From Macrophomina tecta (lineage: Eukaryota; Ascomycota; Dothideomycetes; Botryosphaeriales; Botryosphaeriaceae), in assembly GCA_024180945.1 (NCBI GenBank), contig JAKSGN010000035.1:62001-126000 (forward strand): a DNA stretch of 64,000 bases, given 5' to 3'. Shown here in pieces: positions 11,056 through 22,740 of this stretch. Positions within the stretch are counted from its first letter, which is position 1. Every line of letters starts with the position of its first letter. The position numbers were made by a program, and so were the translations under genes. The notes under the pieces are model-generated. The model was not told where the DNA came from. It ran no database searches and worked only from the letters and a program-made list of their open reading frames with translations.

Positions 11056-12750
11056 CTACTGGCCCTGGTCATGGAGGTAGTTCCATACAGCACTGTACAC
11101 CTGTGGTTCTTCGCCGAGGCCAGCACTGTGCACATTGACAGAAGGGTCAGCATTGGTGATACCAGCCCTGCGGTCGAACTCTTGCTGAGCTTGCCAGTCC
11201 TCCTCATCCCACTCCTCGTAATCACCATTCATCGCCTCATCCAGACCACCAATCCAGAAGTTGCCACCCTCGTCTGCCGCACGCTCTTTCATCGTCTCAA
11301 TGGCCTCTGTACCAGTCATACCATGGGCTGCTTCCAGATGAACTTGAAGGTCGTACTCGCGGTAGAAGCGGTACTCGCAATCGTTGAATACACAGGTGAT
11401 ATCGCGGCCAGTTGCAGCAGCATAATCGACGCCGGTGAGACGAGTAGACATTGGAACCTTGGCTTCGCGCGAGCGAGACTTCTTTGGTGCGGGAGCATCG
11501 GGGTCCTTTCCTTCCTTGAGGAGCTTCTCTCGCAACTTCATCTTGCGGTTGCTCTCCATGCCAAGATGTTGTGTCTGGACGTGCTCCTCCAAGTTGCCCT
11601 TTGATGAGAATCCACGACCGCACGCTCCTTCGCCGTCCCAGTCTCTAATGTAATCCTTCTTGCTGCTGCTAAGATCCGTCTCGCCGCAAATCCATTTATC
11701 CGCTTTCTCGTGGGTATGTCTGATGTGGACGTTGAGGTTTCCCTGTTTAGTGAAGCTGGAACCACAGTTGGCGTAGGGGCAGGGAAATTTCTTGCGGTCG
11801 GCAAGGCTGAGACCGCTATGAGCAAGTTCGGCATGAGCTTGGAGTTGCTTATGGGTGGAACAGCGCATGCCACAATGACCACATGTCGGCGGGTGAGCTT
11901 CTTTGATGTGCGCTTGTAACGCAGCATAGCTCAAGAACCCTGGGGATGTCTCGAAAGGATTCTCCGGATCTGTCGCGCACTGTGTGCAGTAGTGCTGGAT
12001 TCCACCGTGGACACGGCCTTCATGGGCTTTGAGACTAGAGGGCGAATCGTAGGCCTGGTCACACGGCTTTCCGGTTTCCGGGTCCAGATGGGGGCATTGG
12101 TATTTCTTCTGGCCCAAATGAGCGGAGCGGATGTGCTTCTGCAGTGTAGAATGTTTGCGGAACACTTCCCGACAAGGAGGATAGTCTGTACAATGGAACT
12201 TGCTCTCGTGAGCCTCGATATGTCTCTTCAGCCGCGTGGCATTGGCGAACGTCTTGCCACAGCCAGGCCAATCGCATGCATGCTCGCGGATGTTCTCGTG
12301 TTCATCTCGGACGTGACGGTTGACGTGGGTCTGGCGCTTGAAGGTCTTGTCGCAGTCATCGAACGGACAGGTGAACGGACGTTCATTTGTGTGGGCACGG
12401 AGATGCTCTTCCAGGCGGCAGGGGCGATTGAAGGTCCTGTTGCAACCCTCGTAGGTGCAATGGTACGTAGGGCGATGCGGTTGCGGTTTCTTCGGCGGAA
12501 CAGGGGAAGGCGGAGTATCGGCGGTCGCGGCGTCATCGTCAGTAGGAGAGCTCTTGTCGCTAGGGATGGTCGAAGAGATTGAAGCGGCGTCGGACTCCTG
12601 GACAGCTTGGTCTGTTTTCGCAGTCAATTAGTGACGTCCCCGGCGGCACACCCGGCGATATAGCTGACCATGACGCTGCTTCTTTGCCTGCGGCTGTGCG
12701 GACCCGGCAGGACCGGCAGTCCTCTTGCGCACTACCAGGGCTCCTGCCAT
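11056..12750 (-). CDS. Transcription factor IIIA (TFIIIA-type C2H2 zinc-finger protein)
   Basis: Two exons on the minus strand: 12750-12669 then 12611-11056, 545 residues. TFIIIA binds the internal control region of 5S rRNA genes and recruits RNA polymerase III. About ten C2H2 fingers are visible in a tandem array, beginning YHCTYEGCNRTF, with TFIIIA-like linkers (HTNERPFTCPF) and a degenerate finger 5-6 pair with long Cys spacers. A Lys/Arg-rich segment and a last finger (ITCVFNDCEYRFYREYDLQ) follow, then an acidic C-terminus. I preferred a start at 12750 over the in-frame methionine at 12627. A 57-base intron (12612-12668, branch CTAAT, acceptor aacag) joins MAGALVVRKRTAG to DQAVQESDAAS in phase, and the methionine at 12627 would lie inside that intron. 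It is divergent from RPB6. Confidence 0.88.
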
Positions 12751-13036
12751 AGTAACTAGGACGACGGACTAAGCGACGGTGAGGTAAACGAAAGAAGGAA
12801 GCCGTCACGAAGAGGAGGCGCTCTGGAGTGCGAGCTTGGAAAAATTAGGCGGTGGTGGACGGCAGAACTAAGAAATCTTGGCTCGCGCTAACGAATTCTC
12901 GACGCGGCTCCCGTGGAAGTCGCGCTTTCTCTTTCAACTGCTCCGCGCCCCGACTCTAGGAGCTCCACCTGCCACCTCGACAACCTCCAAGCTGCGCCGC
13001 TTCTTTCCTTGAATCTCCCAGCTTTCACCCCACATC
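12751..13036. promoter_or_regulatory. Shared divergent promoter of TFIIIA and RPB6
   Basis: Only 286 bases separate the two start codons, which point away from each other. The RPB6 side is pyrimidine-rich. I see no clear TATA box or named operator. Both products serve RNA polymerase III, so co-regulation is plausible but inferred. Confidence 0.6.
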
Positions 13037-13816
13037 ATGTCTGATTACGGCGGAGGCGACGACGACGGTGGCCTTGACAAGTAAGTCTTCGTCTTCATAT
13101 CGCTGCTTTCGCTGCATTTTTCGCATCGCTCTTTACGCTGTCCCTGGATTCTGCTGTGCAAATGAACCCTCAATCTGGCTATGATGACGAGTCTGCGCGT
13201 GAAGCAACACCAGAGATTGACTATCCAGACGTGCACGCTGACGATTCATGCGAACAGTGTCCAAGAGGAAGTCTATGAGGATTTCGATGAGCCTGAAGAG
13301 CCCGGCGCATACTACGACGATGAAGAAGACCTTGCAGGCGGTCAAGAAGATCCCGATCAACACAAGCGCGAAGGCGAGAACGTCGTCGCCGTGGGAGACG
13401 TCAGTGCTGCCGCCGCCGCAAAGATCAACTCGGTCCAAGAGCAAAGCAAGAAGAAAGTGCCCGACGACCAGCGCACTACGACACCCTACATGACAAAATA
13501 CGAGAGGGCAAGAGTGCTGGGAACGCGGGCTCTGCAGATCAGGTACGCCACAAGAACGGAACCCATGACCTTGGCCCCGTATGGATGGTCTAACACGGAT
13601 TTAGCATGAACGCTCCCGCGCTCGTCGACTTGGAGGGCGAGACGGATCCTCTGCAGATCGCTCTCAAGGAGCTTCGGGAGAAGAAGATTCCTCTGGTCGT
13701 GCGGAGATACCTCCCCGACGGATTGTAAGTTCCGCTGCACCTTTGATCTAGCAGGGGGACTGGGACTAATGAATCATGGCAGTTACGAGGATTGGACATG
13801 CGAGGAGCTCCTGTAG
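13037..13816 (+). CDS. RPB6: RNA polymerases I, II and III subunit RPABC2 (Rpb6)
   Basis: Four exons, 13037-13080, 13258-13542, 13605-13724 and 13783-13816, 160 residues. Rpb6 is a small shared subunit that helps hold the largest subunit in all three nuclear polymerases. The N-terminal half is acidic ([20 protein letters not shown]), as usual. The conserved C-terminal core is intact: [20 protein letters not shown], then [37 protein letters not shown] and YEDW with an acidic end. Every splice junction falls inside a conserved motif, which makes the exon map strong. The third intron has the branch GACTAAT. Length agrees with fungal homologues (about 150-160). Confidence 0.96.
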
Positions 13817-14234
13817 TTGCCAACAAGAACCGGGATGGGCATTTGGCGCGGAGTTTATCGGGTGGCATTGTATGGTTTTTGGAAAGGCGATGGGGAGTTA
13901 CAAAGGATAAAAAGACATCGCGAGCAGCAGCGGGTCGCCCGGCTGAGTAATAGCTAGAAAGAATTCCATCATTTGACTGCAAAAGGCATTTTTCTCCCCG
14001 ACTCGGAAAACGTTGCTGTTCGCGGCAGTGCGGAGAAGTGGGCTGGGCGCCGACAGACGTCACGAATCGGCAGCGCGACCCCTCCTCGAGCTTCAAGGTC
14101 GACCCCACTAACTAACCGTAGCTCCGAGTCGCCAGCCTTCAAAACAACACGTCCGCCCCCTTCCTCCACGCTGCCCATCCATTGATACCCTCTCAAACCT
14201 TGTCTCTGCTGTATTGATTCCCCATACGCCCACA
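13817..14234. other. Intergenic region, RPB6 to S-formylglutathione hydrolase
   Basis: 3' UTR plus the promoter of the next gene. Nothing else recognised. Confidence 0.45.
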
Positions 14235-15339
14235 ATGGCCTTCACGACGACTGCAACCATAGCCTCGTTCGGCGGCAAGCTTCTGAAGCTCACCCACGAG
14301 GCGAAGTCGACCAATTGCAAGATGGCGCTGAACCTGTACCTCCCGCCGCAGGCTTTCTCTGCGCAAAAGATGACCCAGAAGGTGCCCGTGCTGTTCTACC
14401 TGTCCGGCCTGACTTGCACGGGCGACAACTGCTCCGAGAAGGGCTTCTTCCAGCACAAGGCCAGCGAGAAGGGCATTGCCGTTGTCTACCCCGACACCAG
14501 CCCTCGTAAGAACCCCGCATTTTCCTCTTCTCGGCACTTGTCCATCGGGTGTTTCGGCACCTCAAACGCACCCTTCAATAGCTGATCGGTGCTTCCGTGG
14601 GACACAGGTGGGCTCGGTATCCAGGGCGAAGACGATGCCTACGATTTCGGCAGCGGTGCCGGTTTCTACGTTGATGCAACCAAGGCCCCTTACGACAAGG
14701 GCTACAACATGTACACTTACATCACTAAGGAGCTTCCCGAGACGCTGTTCGCAAACTTCGAGGTCTTGGACGGCAGTAGGGTCAGCATCACTGGCCACAG
14801 CATGGGCGGCCACGGTGCTTTGACGCTGGTGTGTGCACCCTGAAAATTCCAAATCCGCGTTGAGGAGTAAGAATACTGATTAATTATTGCGTCATAGTTC
14901 CTCAAGAACCCTGGCAAGTACAAGTCTTGCTCTGCCTTCGCACCAATCTCCAACCCGATCAATGCTCCTTGGGGACAGAAGGCATTCAGCGGCTACTTTG
15001 GTGAAGAGAACCAGGCTAAGTGGAAGGAACACGATGCTACGGAGCTCGTCAGGCGGTGGAAGGGCCCTCTGGAGCTTTTGATCGACGTTGTGAGTTCCAC
15101 CATTCATTCAGTCTCCTCATTGCGGGCCTCTGACCATCTTTCTCTGCCAGGGTACCGCAGACAACTTCTACAAGCAGAAGCAGCTGCTGCCCGAGAACTT
15201 CCTCGCCGCGGCCAAGGAGGCGGGCAATGACAAGGGTATCAACTTGCGGCTGCAACCCGACTACGACCACAGCTACTACTTCATGGCCACCTTTGCGGAT
15301 GAGCACGTTGAGTGGGCCGCGAAACACCTTTTTGCGTAG
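14235..15339 (+). CDS. S-formylglutathione hydrolase (esterase D family)
   Basis: Four exons, 14235-14505, 14608-14828, 14898-15089 and 15151-15339, 290 residues, the usual family length. It hydrolyses S-formylglutathione to formate and glutathione, the last step of glutathione-dependent formaldehyde detoxification in the cytosol. Seen: [18 protein letters not shown], the oxyanion-side segment; [19 protein letters not shown]; the nucleophile elbow GHSMGG with Ser155; the catalytic Asp in the DVGTADNF segment; and the catalytic His in PDYDHSYYF. Splice junctions preserve [17 protein letters not shown] and [20 protein letters not shown], both family motifs. No targeting peptide is visible. Confidence 0.95.
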
Positions 15340-15679
15340 TACGTCTACCACTCCCTTGATCGGATGGAGATGTAGCTCACGACTACAGAAGCGACGTGAG
15401 CAAGCAAAAATTATGAATCTTATCGACCCATAGATATTCAAAACGAATTCAGTTGTATTCGCGATCTCGAAACAACTTTCATAACGCCTTTTGCGTGAAT
15501 GGATAATGCCTGGGCGGGTGCTACGAAAAAACTCGCATAGTTGACTTCCAATTTAGGTTCCCTCGATCTCTTTTTCATATGAAATGAGGGATACAGCAAT
15601 TGCGCGCAGTCAAGTCACTCCTCGTGATGGAATTCAACATATCCTATTCAGATTTTCTTCTTTACGACTTTAATGCCCC
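15340..15679. other. Convergent 3' intergenic region
   Basis: It lies between the 3' end of the formylglutathione hydrolase gene and the 3' end of the minus-strand GDSL gene. It is AT-richer than its flanks and should carry both poly(A) regions. No gene seen. Confidence 0.45.
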
Positions 15680-17243
15680 TCAAGCCCACTCATCCACACC
15701 ACCTGCAAACTGCTTTAAAGCCTCCACCGGGAACGCATCAGCCATAGCCTTATATCCTTCCGGATTCAGATGCAAATAATCACCCGAATCATACTCGGTC
15801 CTCAAAATGCTCCCATCCTCCTCATCCCTCACCGCGGCATCGAAATCCACCACCGCATCAAACACCCTGCTCTCCCTTATCCACGCATTCACCCGCTGCC
15901 TCGTCCGCTCCCTCTCCGCGCTCGAATACGGTTGCGCGCTAACATTGAACCCCGGCGCACTGAACGGCGTGATGGTCGCCCCGAAAATCGGCAACCCCGC
16001 CGCGTGCGCCCTCAGCGCAAACTGCACATAAGCCGCTATCAACGCGTCCCCGACGGCCGCTTGCGCGCCCGCGTCCGTCCCCGCCGTCCCGATGTCGTTC
16101 ACACCTTCGAAGATGGCAACCCATTTCACGCCCGGCTGCGCCAGCACGTCGCGGTCGAAGCGGCCCAGCGCGTTGGGGCCTAACCCGTCCGCGAGCACGC
16201 GGTTGCCGCCGGCGGCTTGGTTGGCGATGGCGATGGCGGAGAGGAACGGGTCGGTGGCGGAGGATGAGGACTGTTCCTGCTGCAGGCGCGCGAGCAGGGC
16301 GTCCGGCCACCGGTCGTTGCCGTTGGTGGTGCTGCCGCGGCCGTCGGTGATGCTGTCACCGACGAGGGCGAGCGTGCCGGACGTGCCGGACGGTGTGTCG
16401 TGCACCCACGCGTCCAGCGTGCTGATGAAGTACCAGTGCGCGACGCTGGTCGCGCCCGGCGCCGTGCTGAGGTCCGCGGCCGAGGCATGGGCGCCCTGCG
16501 CGAGCCAGCTGGTCGTGCGCGAGCCCGGGTGCGAGGTTATGGCGCCGCCGGTCTGGCCGGTGGAGAGGTAGAGCGTGACGGTCAGGTCGGTACCGGCGGT
16601 TATGGGCAGGTCGATGGCGTCGGTGAGGGCGAGGGCGCCGTTGGGGATGGTCGTGTTAGGGCTGCTGCCGCGGTTGAAGGTGAGGGTGTGCAGGGTCGTG
16701 GTGTCGATGACGGGGGAGCCGGCGCCGGTGGTGTTGGGAGACGCGGTGGAGTTGTGGGGGACGGGTTTGGCCTAGTGGTTTTGTCAGTTCGAGGGTTCCC
16801 AGTTGATGATGGAGTTCTGTAGAAAGAACTCACGATCGTTACGGCTGTGATGGGGAGGGGCGTCAGGCCGAAGGCATTGGAAATGCGGAGCCGGATGCGA
16901 GAGGAAGTAGCCGTCACACGGATCGTTTGTCGGATGGTGGCGTCTTCGAAAACCAGGCCGCTGCTGGTGTTGAAAGGTGCGGGAGGGAGGTTGGCGGGCT
17001 CGGTCAGTTGAGGCATGGATGTCCTGGGGATTTCGTTAGTTGCGGAATTCAACGTTTCTCATAAGATGGAATTGGGTACCATGCTGCTATCCAGTGCCCC
17101 GCTGTGTGGTTATCGGAGCCAAATTGTCTGTGGGACAGATCGTGCGGGGAAGCGGCTTTGTACGGGGACGGCGTACTGGCGACATTGTGGGTGAGGAGAG
17201 TGAGCAGGACCAAGACCAGATGCGAGATCAAAGGGGAGAGCAT
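15680..17243 (-). CDS. Secreted GDSL/SGNH hydrolase (esterase)
   Basis: Three exons on the minus strand: 17243-17080, 17023-16834, 16771-15680, 481 residues. The N-terminus MLSPLISHLVLVLLTLLTHNVAS is a clear signal peptide, so the enzyme should be secreted. A beta-rich N-terminal part (WTSMPQLTEPANLPP, then about 200 residues) precedes the SGNH domain. Catalytic blocks: LVGDSITDGRGS with Ser258 (block I), the Gly of NQAAGGNR (block II), EGVNDIG with the block III Asn, and the block V Asp449/His452 pair in GDYLHLNPEGY. Homologues act on ester substituents of carbohydrates or lipids, but the substrate cannot be read from sequence. The first splice site joins HWIAAW to TSMPQL, completing a conserved motif. 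It is divergent from the permease across 2.3 kb. Confidence 0.88.
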
Positions 17244-19591
17244 TGCAGACGGATTTGGAGGTCTGTCGGACCTCGAGAAAGGGCGCTGCGGCTCCAGGAG
17301 AAAGACTGGAAATCCATTGTTTATAGCCGTACCCTGGACCTGTACCTGTCCGAGGGAAAATATCTGGGGTAATTAGTGAGGGTCGTCGGCGGTCAAGCGG
17401 CTGTTTTGCTCGAGTCATAATCAGGCTAAATGGCAATTGGTGATGCTTTGTTCGCGTGGGCGGCGGGCGGCGGAAGTACTAAATTGTCCTGTAGCTGTTT
17501 CGAGTTAAGAAACTGTTCAGGAACAGGAAATGCGGCGTTATGCGGACGTGAGAGGGTGTGTGGACATTTTCCCCGCATGAAGGAGTGCGTCATCGGGTGC
17601 GAGCAACTCGATGACCCCGCGATTTGCCACATTCCCGGGTAATTGGTTACAAGGTCGGTCTCAGAAGTACTACAACCTTAACTTCTCACAGGGAGTATAT
17701 GTACATTCACATCTCGACAAATGCTTGTACTCCCTATGGCAAGGCCAGGTTGCAATGCTTTCAGGGCCAACTTTGTAGGCAGACGACGAACGTTTTGCTA
17801 CAATGAAAGGAGAGCGTCAAGAACAATGGAATAGAGAGATGAGCGCAGATATGGAAAGTGGCAATCTTCAAAGGAATTGACATGGCGGACTTCTATGTTT
17901 GCTGTTGAACATCTCTTGTGGGGTCATAAAAGAAGACAAGTAGGTTTACGCCGCAAGCATAGCCGCATGAGCACCCTAACTAGCTCCCCTGTTGTTGGTC
18001 AATGGGAAGTTTGGGGAGTTTCCAAAGAAAAAAAAAAAAAAAAAAGAAAGGAGGAAAGGAAGAGAAAGAAAGGAAAGGAGAGGAAAGGATGAGGATCTGG
18101 GGAAGACGACGGTTCTTGGTGTTTGTTAAACTTCTTTTGCTCCCTACTTCAATGGTGCGGTTGTCTTCTCACGTGTCAAAGAATTCTAAGCGGTTGGCGA
18201 GGTCGCAACTCTCCTTTTCACTGAGTTCTCTGGCTCAGCACACAACGTGAGGAATCGGAGATTGGGCCTGGCTACTCCGCCCCAGCGGTGTCAGCATCCT
18301 CAACTCAAGAAGGAGATGGCCAGTGCGGCACGATGATGAAAGACATTGGGCAAAAGTCGTCAACACAAAGTACGATGGGCTGGAATAGTCCGGAGTGGGA
18401 GCGAGGTTGTGAAGGTACACATTTTTTTTTTCTCGGCGGGCGAGGGGAGACGAGCCCAGTCTTCTCGGTTTGAATCCTTCCGTGCGCACGAAGCGAGTGA
18501 TAAAAAATAATGAGCAGGGGAGTAGGCTGCAGCGTGAGCGACACATGTGAGCAAGTAGCTAGAAGACGACATCGGCACCGTGTATTCGCAAGCGTCAGCT
18601 GCGACGCTAGGCCTGCGGTTGGTGGAGAGAGCGCAGGATGGCTGCAATGCCGAGTCGCGTGGTTGCCTCGACGTGGGATGATGTGGCTTCTAGAAGGCGA
18701 GCGGACCGCGAAGAAGGCGCTTTGTAGGGCTGAGGCGCGGGAGAAGGGCGCGCGTGGCGCTGGAAATGCTGTGATGTGGTCCGTGGGCGAGGGTGAGGCA
18801 TATACTGGGTCATTGAGCGAATTTAGTCGTGGCCTTAAGGTTGGCGTGGGGGTCGACAGGCAACCGGCCACTGCCTGGGAGGGAAGGCTTGCGGCGGCTA
18901 GGAGCGGCCTCTGCCTCTTCCAACCAAAACTCGTGGATTTCTCTAAGGCATCCGGCCGATGAGCACATCAGCACGAAGCTTTGCGGCATGCAATCCAGCG
19001 CCTTTGGGCATGGCCGGCCCTGCCGAATATGCCGGCGCCCAGTGTCTCGACTGCTCGGATGATGTGACCAAAGCGGACCCGCCGAGCAGCAGAGCATGGC
19101 TGTGGCCGCCAAGCACACGGGCAACCCGACATCAGAAGGCCAGCGTTCCGCTCTTGGCTGCTCCGCTAGGCTCGCAGACAGAGCGGAAGAGGTAGGTGCC
19201 AGCAGCTGTTGCCTGAGCGCAGCAGCTGGCGGGCGAAGGCGACATGGCGTGGCTGAGTTGCGCGGTGATGGTGGCCTCCGCCGTCGCTTGGCGGGTTTCC
19301 GTTACCTCAAAGTTTGCAGAAAATGGCACCGTACGCCCACTTGGCGTAATGACGCCTTATAGAGGCGAATTGCACAATCTACGCCGGAAAACTCTGCAAT
19401 CTGCCGCCCAGTATGTATCTAGACCACCGGCTACGCTCTTCTTCAGCCCGAATCTTGTTGTTCGACTCCCAGCCGTCCTACTTGCCGGCAGACTACTACT
19501 TGAGAAGTAGCCGCCAACCCACCCCGGCCTTATTTTTGGCTTAGTCCCACCGAGTCATTCTCGTCTTGTCTCCATTACCCTTTTTGTCACC
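17244..19591. other. Long divergent intergenic region (GDSL gene and permease)
   Basis: 2.3 kb without a supportable gene. It holds an A18 run followed by a purine-only tract (18024-18088, listed separately), a T10 run at 18422-18431 and, nearer the permease, a GC-rich part with several overlapping frames of low-complexity composition. The last 100 bases are pyrimidine-rich, as expected of the permease leader. Confidence 0.5.
18024..18088. repeat. Homopurine tract beginning with A18
   Basis: A run of 18 A (18028-18045) is followed by about 45 bases made only of A and G in gaaag/aagga-type units. Such mirror-like homopurine/homopyrimidine DNA can form triplex structures and is prone to slippage. 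No coding function. Confidence 0.8.
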
Positions 19592-21327
19592 ATGTTCTCG
19601 TGGAAAGGCAAGGGGGATGTTGATTCCGTCGAGGGCCAAACTGCTCCTGCCTACGCTGAATCCACCAAGGACAGCGAGCATGGCGGCGAGATCTATCAAA
19701 CCAGCGACTCGAGAAGGACTATAGGTCTGACTAGTGCTATTTTCCTGTGAGCTCCCAGTTCCACCGCCCTGGTTCTGTCCAAGGCTGATCTTCGCTGCAG
19801 CATCTTTAACCGCATGATCGGCACCGGTATCTTCTCCACTCCTAGCAGTATCGTGGCCCTCAGTGGCAGTGTGGGCCTGTCTCTCTTCATCTGGGTTGCT
19901 GGTATGCTCATTGCCGCTGCCGGTATGGCTGTTTACTTAGAGTTCGGCACTGGCCTTCCCCGTAACGGTGGTGAGAAGAACTACCTTGAGTTTGTCTACA
20001 CCAAGCCCAAGTTCCTGGTCACTGGTTTCTACGTGAGTAGTGCATATGCAACCTTCAATCCCATCCACTGACCTGGTTTTGCAGACTGGATACGTTATCC
20101 TCCTCGGCTGGGCCGGGTCCAATTCCGTCGCGTTTGGCGAGTACATCTTGAATGCCGCCAATGTCGAAGTCACCCGCTGGAACCAGCGTGGCATCGGACT
20201 TGCTTGCATCACCACCGCCTTCCTGGTCCATGGTCTGGCTCTGAAGTGGGGTCTGCGTTTGCAGAACTTCCTAGGCGTCGTCAAGCTGCTCATCATCCTT
20301 ATCATCATCTTCTCCGGCTTTGCAGCTCTCGGTGGCCACTTGAAGATCGACAAGCCGGACAACTTCAGCAACGCCTTCGAGGGCACCACCGGCTCTTCTT
20401 ACGGTGTGGTGACTGCGCTTTACAACGTCATCTGGTCCTATATCGGCTACAGCAACGCCAATTATGCCATGTCCGAGATGAAGGACCCTGTTCGCACTCT
20501 CAAGCGCGCCGCGCCCATTGCTATCTTGACCGTCGGCATCGCTTACATGCTCGTCAACATTGCGTACTTCGCCGCCGTGCCCCGCGAGGAGATTGCCAGC
20601 AGTGGTCGCATTCTCGCCGCCTCCTTCTTCCGCAATATGTTCGGACCAAAGGCTGAGCGCGCCCTTTCTGTCTTCGTAGCCCTCTCGGCTTTCGGTAACG
20701 TCCTTTCGGTCATCTTCTCGCAGGGCCGTATCGTCCAGGAGCTGGGCCGTGAAGGCATCTTGCCCTTCTCTGGCTTCTTCGCCAGTAACAAGCCGTTCAA
20801 CGCCCCTCTGGCTGGTCTCTTCGAACATTGGCTCGTGTCGGTCATCATCATGCTTGCGCCCCCTCCCGGAGACGCGTACAACTTCAGTATGTCACTCTGT
20901 TCTAAATTCATTGTCCTCTCTCTGACGCAATACAGTCCTGAACGTCATCTCCTATCCGCTCGCCATCGTCAACGTCTTCGTCGCTGGCGGCCTCGTGCAC
21001 CTCTACCTCAACCGCGACAAGTACAACTGGCACCCGCCGATCAAGGCCACGCTTCCCGTCACCATCTTCTTCCTGCTCTCCAACATCTACCTCGTCATCG
21101 CCCCCTACATCCCGCCGGATACCCCTGACCAGAACGTCTACAACGATCTGCCCTACTACCTGCATTGCGTCGTCGGTACCGGCATCATTCTCATGGGTGG
21201 TGTGTACTGGCTCTTCTGGGCGCAGCTGCTACCCAAGCTGGGCGGCTACAAGCTGCGTAAAGAGGTCTTCGTTGACGACGACGGTTGGTCGAGAAGCATC
21301 TTCGTACATGTCAAGGACGAAGAGTAA
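19592..21327 (+). CDS. Amino-acid permease, LAT family, high-affinity methionine permease-like
   Basis: Four exons, 19592-19746, 19801-20032, 20085-20886 and 20936-21327, 526 residues. It belongs to the APC superfamily and resembles yeast MUP1. Seen: a hydrophilic cytosolic N-terminus of about 45 residues; IFNRMIGTGIFSTP, the TM1 unwound-helix motif of the LAT group; WAGSNSVAFGEYILNAA; the IWSYIGYSNANYAMSEMKDP segment that forms part of the substrate site; and SQGRIVQELGREGILP. About 12 membrane segments can be counted, with a short charged C-terminus ending KDEE. Methionine as substrate is inferred from family resemblance; other neutral amino acids are possible. Splice junctions restore conserved segments (FLIFNRMIG, TGFYTGYV, YNFILNVISYP). 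Confidence 0.9.
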
Positions 21328-22264
21328 GGAAGGTGAAACAAAAACTTTCTGGTGTTCTCTGGGTTTGGGCGCTTTGTGGTTGGTTGCGGATGCGATGATA
21401 CCCGCGGGATATTTTTCGGTGATAGATTCGGATTCAACATCTCCTACTCATTTATTCAAATGAGCTAATAGTGATAATAATGATTCAACTGCCAGGCAGG
21501 ATCCTATTTCATTTTCGTGACTGATCTGTGGAATCCCGCTGTATATGTTAGCGTGAAAGTAAAGCTCTCCTCCATCAACCGCGAGGGCAGGTAAGACAGC
21601 CTGTAGAACACGCTTGGGAATAGAGTTTGTTCTTGGGGCCATATGACCAGCGTGAAATCTTGAAGGTCCGCGCAGGTTCAGTAGGCCCCCATATCTACGA
21701 AAGGAAGCAGTGCGATAAGATGTAAAACTCTGCCTGAACGAATTGGCAGCCCGCAAATTCATCTCCAGCGCATCATTTTGCTGAAGGTGTTATTTCATCG
21801 ATCAAACGAGGCCAGACCTTTATGAAATTGGGGCAGCATGTCGCTGTAATTAAGGAGCGGGCTACAGCGCAGTGTGGTGAGAAATCAGCCTCAAATAACG
21901 ATGCAGGCAGACAAGTGAATGAAGAAAGAAAAGCTTCGAAGCCGCGCGAGAACTTCGAGGAACGGTTTGTCTCGCATCACCGGCGAAACAGAAGCGCCGA
22001 CGAAGGCATGGGCTGGTCCAAGCTCCAATTCCGAGCGTGCGGGCGCGCCAGCGCGGCCAGGGCCAGGGCCAGGGCGCGGGCGGCGGGAGAGAGAGCGAGC
22101 GACGGTAGCGCAGCTCAATCAGCCCTCCGTGTCCTCTCTCTCACCCACGGAACGTCCTGTTTTCGCGCGCACCAGCCAAACCACCACGACAACTACACGC
22201 AGTCGAAGCACCTTCGTTCCTTCCACTCTCCTTCTTTCCGCTCCTTCGTCGCCTACTTTTCACA
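21328..22264. other. Intergenic region, permease to DPM2
   Basis: 3' UTR and the DPM2 promoter. A short iterated GGCCAG/GGCGCG stretch lies at about 22054-22085, followed by a gagagagcgagc purine tract. No gene seen. Confidence 0.45.
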
Positions 22265-22740
22265 ATGGCAAGTCCTGTCTGTAGAAGCCTCAAACCCCCC
22301 AGCTTCGAACACTTCTGCCCGGCCCCGACAATGCTGATTTTCAATGTCTGCCGCAACAGCTCGATCGCCTCGTCGGACTCGCCATGCTCATCGTAGCAAC
22401 CGCTGTCTTCACCTACTACACCGTCTGGACCCTCTTGATGGTACGACTAGATCCCAACCCCTCAGCACCACAACTGCCCCTTCGGCGGCAATGCCCCAAT
22501 TACACAAGCACCAAACTAGGGGAAATACTTGCGAGGCTGACGTCGTGCTTGTTACAGCCCTTCGTTGACGAGGATCACCCGCTTCAATCCCTCTTCCCGC
22601 CGCGCGTCTGGGCCATCCGCATCCCCGTCATCCTCATCCTTCTCGGCAGCACCGTCGTCGGCAGCTTCCTGGCCAGCGTCATGATCAGGAGTAACCGCAA
22701 GAAGGCGCTTAAGGTCGCCCAGGCGAAGAAGGCTACATAA
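22265..22740 (+). CDS. DPM2: Dolichol-phosphate mannosyltransferase regulatory subunit DPM2
   Basis: Three exons, 22265-22276 (only four codons), 22360-22440 and 22558-22740, 91 residues. DPM2 is a small ER membrane protein that stabilises DPM1 and supports GPI-GlcNAc transferase. The protein reads MASPLDRLVGLA, then TYYTVW, PFVDEDHPL and LFPPRVWAIRIPV, which aligns along its length with animal DPM2 (84 residues). Two membrane segments are clear, with a basic C-terminal tail (RSNRKKALKVAQAKK). The four-codon first exon uses the donor gtctgt at 22277, chosen because it is in phase and gives the right N-terminal length. The second intron (117 bases) is a multiple of three without a stop. Confidence 0.87.

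Noticed and set aside
12612..12627. Start of TFIIIA at the methionine at 12627
   Set aside because: It lies within a good 57-base intron with branch point and acceptor; splicing joins an upstream exon in phase.
18305..18871. 188-codon minus-strand frame in the GDSL-permease interval
   Set aside because: Ser/Pro/Arg/His-rich low-complexity composition with no motif; looks like non-coding shadow.
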